DNA of 11,338 nucleotides from assembly GCA_023460255.1 (NCBI GenBank), contig JAEWQZ010000166.1, positions 1 to 11,338 on the forward strand, given 5' to 3'. Origin of the DNA: Actinomycetes bacterium. Its GTDB lineage: Bacteria; Actinomycetota; Actinomycetes; Actinomycetales; Cellulomonadaceae. A program made the translations under genes and the position numbers. The notes below the pieces were generated by a model that saw only the letters and a list, made by a program, of their open reading frames with translations, searched no databases and was not told the origin of the DNA. This document shows, in pieces, positions 8,040-11,338 of the stretch; the first letter of the stretch is position 1; every line of letters begins with the position of its first letter.

Positions 8040-9865
8040 CGCCCGACCCGTGGTCCTGGCGACCCCGCGTGTGGGCGCCCGTCGCCCGGTCGGTGGACCT
8101 GTACCTGTTCGGCACCGACCCGAGCCGGCAGCCGACGGGCGAGCCGCGCGTCCTGCCGATGGAACGTGCCGAGGACGGTTGGTGGGTGACCCCTCAGGTC
8201 ACCCTGCGGCACGGCGCCGACTACGCGTTCGCCGTCGACGGGGGCACCCCCCGGCCGGACCCGCGCAGCCTGAGCCAGCCCGAGGGCGTGCACGGGCCGA
8301 GCAGGGTCTTCGACACCTCCCGCTTCGGGTGGACCGACACCGACTGGGCCGGGCGGGACGTGCGGGGCGCCGTCGTGTACGAGCTGCACGTGGGCACGTT
8401 CACCGTCGAGGGCACCCTGGACGCCGCGATCGGCCGCCTCGACCACCTGGTCGACCTCGGCGTCGACGTCGTCGAGCTGATGCCCGTCGCGGCGTTCCCC
8501 GGGGTGCACGGCTGGGGGTACGACGGCGTCGCGCTCTACGCGGTGCACGAGCCGTACGGCGGGCCGGCGGCCCTCCAGCGCTTCGTCGACGCCGCGCACG
8601 CCCGCGGGCTCGCGGTCTGCCTCGACGTCGTGCACAACCACCTCGGGCCGTCGGGCAACTACCTCGGCGAGTTCGGCCCCTACTTCACGCAACGGCACCA
8701 CACGCCCTGGGGGGCCGCGGTGAACCTCGACGGGCCCGACGCCCACGGCGTCCGGGCCTTCCTCGTCGACAACGCGCTGCACTGGCTGCGGGACTTCCAC
8801 CTCGACGCCCTTCGCCTGGACGCCGTGCACGCGCTCATCGACGACTCCCGCCGGCACGTGCTCGCCGAGCTCTCCGACGCGGTCGCCGAGCTCGCCCGCG
8901 AGGTCGGCCGACCGCTCTCCCTCATCGCCGAGTCGGACCTCAACGACCCGCGCATGGTCGTCCCGACGGGCGAGGGCGGCCTGGGCATGACGGCACAGTG
9001 GGCCGACGACGTGCACCACGCGATCCACGCCTTCCTCACCGGCGAGCGGCACGGCTACTACGTGGACTTCGGCTCGCCGGACGTGCTCGCCAAGGCGCTC
9101 ACCAGTGTGTTCGTGCACGACGGCTGGTGGTCGACGTTCCGTGAGCAGCACTGGGGGCACCCGGTGCCGGAACACGTCGACGGCCACCGCTTCGTCGTCT
9201 TCGCCTCCGACCACGACCAGGTGGGCAACCGGGCGCTCGGGGACCGCCCCTCGGCCCGCCTCGACGACGGGGGCCTGGCCATCGCTGCCGCGCTCGTGCT
9301 CTGCTCCCCCTTCACGCCGATGCTGTTCATGGGCGAGGAGTGGGGCGCGAGCACCCCGTGGCAGTTCTTCACCGACCACGCCGAGCCAGACCTGGCAGCC
9401 GCCATCCGCAAGGGCCGGTCCGAGGAGTTCGGCGGGCACGGCTGGGCCGAGCTGTACGGCGGGTCGGTCGACGTGCCCGACCCGCAGTCGCCCGCGACAG
9501 TCGCCGCGAGCAGGCTCGACTGGAGCGAGCCGGCCGCACCGGCCCACGCCCGGCTCCTGGCCTGGTACCGGGACCTCGTCGCCCTGCGGCACCGCGTGCC
9601 TGACCTCGCCTCGGGTGACAGGTCCGCGACAGCCGTGGAGCACGGCGACGGATGGGTGCTCCTGCGGCGAGGGGACGCGCGCGTCGTGCTCAACGTGTCG
9701 GCCGACGCACGGCGGGTGCCGACGCGCCTGCGCGACGGGGACGCCGCGGACCCCGAGGTCCTGGCAGCCTGGGCACCTGTCACCTTCGACGGCGACGACG
9801 TCGACCTGCCCGGTCGCTCCGTCGTCGTCCTGCGCGCAGCGGGGCGTGGCCCCGCGGAGGAGTGA
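8036..9865 (+). CDS. treZ: Malto-oligosyltrehalose trehalohydrolase TreZ
   Basis: The 609-residue GH13 enzyme (EC 3.2.1.141) cuts the alpha-1,4 bond next to the trehalose unit made by TreY, releasing trehalose and a shortened maltodextrin. An N-terminal immunoglobulin-like/CBM48-like domain (about 1-95, RPRVWAPVARSVDLYLF) is followed by VYELHVGTFTVEGT, region I DVVHNH (197-202), region II LDALRLDAVHAL with nucleophile D262, region III LIAESD with acid/base E299, and region IV SDHDQVGN with D394. The LFMGEEWGASTPWQFFTDH segment is characteristic of TreZ. The GTG at 8036 forms a GTGA overlap with the treY stop and sits just ahead of the conserved N-terminus; GGGGG (8025-8029) may help as ribosome site. 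The next in-frame ATG (8159) would delete most of the N-terminal domain. The order glgX-treY-treZ completes the glycogen-to-trehalose route. Confidence 0.96.
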   Translation: MTPDPWSWRPRVWAPVARSVDLYLFGTDPSRQPTGEPRVLPMERAEDGWWVTPQVTLRHGADYAFAVDGGTPRPDPRSLSQPEGVHGPSRVFDTSRFGWTDTDWAGRDVRGAVVYELHVGTFTVEGTLDAAIGRLDHLVDLGVDVVELMPVAAFPGVHGWGYDGVALYAVHEPYGGPAALQRFVDAAHARGLAVCLDVVHNHLGPSGNYLGEFGPYFTQRHHTPWGAAVNLDGPDAHGVRAFLVDNALHWLRDFHLDALRLDAVHALIDDSRRHVLAELSDAVAELAREVGRPLSLIAESDLNDPRMVVPTGEGGLGMTAQWADDVHHAIHAFLTGERHGYYVDFGSPDVLAKALTSVFVHDGWWSTFREQHWGHPVPEHVDGHRFVVFASDHDQVGNRALGDRPSARLDDGGLAIAAALVLCSPFTPMLFMGEEWGASTPWQFFTDHAEPDLAAAIRKGRSEEFGGHGWAELYGGSVDVPDPQSPATVAASRLDWSEPAAPAHARLLAWYRDLVALRHRVPDLASGDRSATAVEHGDGWVLLRRGDARVVLNVSADARRVPTRLRDGDAADPEVLAAWAPVTFDGDDVDLPGRSVVVLRAAGRGPAEE

Positions 9866-9867
9866 GC

Positions 9868-10731
9868 ATGGGCAAGCACGGGTGGACCACCCCCGCCCAC
9901 GAGGCGCTCCGGGTCGCCTCGCTCGACCTCGGCGCCCTCGACCGGGCCTCGACCCCCGGCTGGACCGGCGACAAGGAAGCCGCGGAGGACCACCTGGCCG
10001 AGCGGGGCGAGCGACTGTCGGAGCTGCAGGAGCTCCTCTTCGCCCACGGCCGCTCGGACGGGACGCGGGCGGTGCTGCTCGTGCTCCAGGGCCTGGACAC
10101 GGCGGGCAAGGGTGGCATCGTCCGGCACGTGCTCGGCATGGTCGACCCGCAGGGCGTGGCGCTCCGCTCCTTCGGCGTGCCGACACCCGAGGAGAAGGCT
10201 CATCACTTCCTGTGGCGGATCCGGGCCGCGCTCCCCCGGCCCGGGTACATCGGCGTCTTCGACAGGTCGCACTACGAGGACGTGCTGGTGGCTCGCGTGG
10301 CGGGCCTCGTGCCCCCGGAGGTGTGGGAGGCGCGCTACGACGAGATCAACGCGTTCGAGGCCGAGGTGGAGGCGGCGGGCACCGTCGTCGTCAAGGTCAT
10401 GCTGGCCATCTCGCCGCAGGAGCAGGCCGAACGCCTCCGGGAGCGGCTGGAGCGCCCCGACAAGCACTGGAAGTACAACCCCGGCGACCTCGACGTCCGG
10501 GCCCAGTGGCCCGCCTACGAAGAGGCCTACCAGGCGGTCCTCGACAGGACGTCGACGGACGGCGTCCCGTGGTTCGTCGTCCCGGCCGACCGCAAGTGGT
10601 ACGCGCGGCTCGCGGTGACCGAGCTGTTGATCGAAGCGCTGGAGAGCCTGGACCTGACGTGGCCGGAGGCGGACTTCGACGTGGCCGCCGAACGCACGCG
10701 CCTCGACGCGTCCATCGTTCCCGAGCGGTAG
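9868..10731 (+). CDS. ppk2: PPK2-family polyphosphate kinase (polyphosphate:nucleotide phosphotransferase)
   Basis: This 287-residue protein transfers phosphate between inorganic polyphosphate and nucleotides. Visible motifs are the Walker A loop GLDTAGKGG (75-83, K81), the Walker B segment FDRSHYEDVL (131-140) and the lid RLERPDKHWKYNPGD (193-207), all in the PPK2 order and spacing. Length and the FDRSHYEDVL form fit the subgroup annotated as polyphosphate:nucleotide phosphotransferase, some of which phosphorylate AMP or ADP using polyphosphate; whether this enzyme prefers NMP or NDP cannot be read from sequence by eye. The ATG at 9868 is 2 nt after the treZ stop, with a strong GGAGGAG (9856-9862) inside the end of treZ, so it is co-translated with the trehalose genes. 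It has no known step in trehalose synthesis; a shared stress or storage-use setting is an inference. Confidence 0.92.
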   Translation: MGKHGWTTPAHEALRVASLDLGALDRASTPGWTGDKEAAEDHLAERGERLSELQELLFAHGRSDGTRAVLLVLQGLDTAGKGGIVRHVLGMVDPQGVALRSFGVPTPEEKAHHFLWRIRAALPRPGYIGVFDRSHYEDVLVARVAGLVPPEVWEARYDEINAFEAEVEAAGTVVVKVMLAISPQEQAERLRERLERPDKHWKYNPGDLDVRAQWPAYEEAYQAVLDRTSTDGVPWFVVPADRKWYARLAVTELLIEALESLDLTWPEADFDVAAERTRLDASIVPER

Positions 10732-10735
10732 CACT

Positions 10736-10761
10736 CAACTCCAGGACCGCCCCGGCCGTGT
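10736..10761 (+). promoter_or_regulatory. Possible ECF-type promoter of the sigma factor gene
   Basis: CAACT (10736-10740) and CGTGT (10757-10761) are 16 bp apart, resembling the AAC-type -35 and CGT-type -10 of ECF sigma promoters. The -10 candidate ends 7 nt before the ATG at 10769, so the transcript would be nearly leaderless. ECF genes often control themselves, which makes this worth noting, but the motifs are short and may be chance. Confidence 0.3.
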
Positions 10762-10768
10762 ACCAGGT

Positions 10769-11338
10769 ATGACCACCCCGACGCGCAGCCCCGAGGCGGA
10801 GTTCACGACGTTCGTCGCGCAGTCCGGGCCCCGCCTGCACCGGACCGCGCGGCTGCTCACCGGGGACGCGCACCGTGCCGAGGAGCTGGTCCAGGCCACG
10901 CTCGTCAAGACCTACCTCGCGTGGCCGCGCGCCCGCGCCACCGACCCGGAGGCGTACGCCCGACGGGTGCTGGCCAACCAGCGGATCGACACCTGGCGCA
11001 AGCACCGGCGCGAGCTCCTGGTCGACCCCGTCGACCTCCCCGACGCCGCCGGGGCCACCGGGCGCTGGGACGCCGACCCGGTCGCCGACGACGCCGCCGA
11101 CCGTGACGAGGTGGTCCGGGCGCTGCTGGCGCTCACCCCGCGGCAGCGCCGGGTGGTCGTGCTCCGGCACCTCGTGGGGCTCTCCGACGCGGAGGTGGCC
11201 GCCGACCTCGGCGTCTCGGTGGGCACCGTGAAGTCGACGGCGTCGCGCGCGCTCGCCCAGCTCCGCGCCCAGCTGCTCCCGGCACGGACCGGGACGGGTG
11301 ACGTCGGCGAGGCGGGCGACGCGGCGACGACCCTGGCC
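10769..11338 (+). CDS. SigE-family ECF RNA polymerase sigma factor (3' end outside window)
   Basis: The frame opens at ATG 10769 and runs 190 codons to the window edge with no stop. Residues about 10-80 form sigma region 2 (FTTFVAQSGPRLHRTARLL, then AEELVQATLVKTYLAWPRAR), where polymerase and -10 DNA are bound; region 4 covers about 118-168 (LALTPRQRRVVVLRHLVGLS, with a helix-turn-helix at about 139-162 ending GTVKSTASRAL) and binds the -35 element. This order and the wording match the SigE family of ECF sigma factors, common in actinobacteria. From about 171 the sequence becomes Gly/Ala/Thr-rich and low in pattern, so the protein is probably near its end. No strong Shine-Dalgarno is seen before the ATG (only CCAGG, 10763-10767). 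It starts 37 nt after ppk2. An anti-sigma partner might follow outside the window. Its targets are unknown. Confidence 0.88.
   Translation, partial: MTTPTRSPEAEFTTFVAQSGPRLHRTARLLTGDAHRAEELVQATLVKTYLAWPRARATDPEAYARRVLANQRIDTWRKHRRELLVDPVDLPDAAGATGRWDADPVADDAADRDEVVRALLALTPRQRRVVVLRHLVGLSDAEVAADLGVSVGTVKSTASRALAQLRAQLLPARTGTGDVGEAGDAATTLA

Overview
The window is very GC-rich, gene-dense DNA with every supported gene on the + strand, frequent ATGA/GTGA gene overlaps and G/C-ending codons. This, together with an actinobacterial-type geranylgeranyl-reductase-like oxidoreductase, a GlgX-TreY-TreZ trehalose operon and a SigE-family (actinobacterial) ECF sigma factor, points to a high-GC actinobacterium. 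A Micrococcales relative such as Cellulomonas or its kin is my guess from overall style, not from any alignment.

Region 1 (1-324) is the 3' end of an FAD-dependent oxidoreductase gene cut by the window edge. Region 2 (about 380-3308) is a sulfur-handling locus: a sulfide:quinone-oxidoreductase-like flavoprotein, a DsrC/TusE-family sulfur carrier with a single cysteine and a DsrE-family protein form one tight operon ended by a strong hairpin, followed by a separately transcribed exported rhodanese. Three copies of a near-palindrome (ATACCCC-NN-GGGGTAT type), two before the first gene and one lying on the start of the rhodanese gene, look like operators for a CsoR/CstR-family repressor. They tie the two transcription units into one regulon. 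The regulator itself is not in the window.

Region 3 (3391-10731) is a four-gene operon: glgX, treY, treZ and a PPK2-family polyphosphate kinase, with overlaps of 4 nt, 4 nt and a gap of 2 nt. GlgX debranches glycogen or maltodextrin, TreY turns the reducing end of the linear chain into a trehalose unit, and TreZ releases free trehalose. The kinase is translationally linked to this pathway but has no obvious enzymatic step in it. Region 4 (10769 to the end) is a SigE-family ECF sigma factor, still open at the window edge.

The most interesting part is the sulfur locus: its operator architecture, a rhodanese that may be made from a leaderless mRNA with its promoter inside the operator, and a carrier protein that keeps only one of the two DsrC cysteines. 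No RNA genes, CRISPR arrays, insertion sequences or phage genes were seen, and no stretch over 300 bases lacks a gene.
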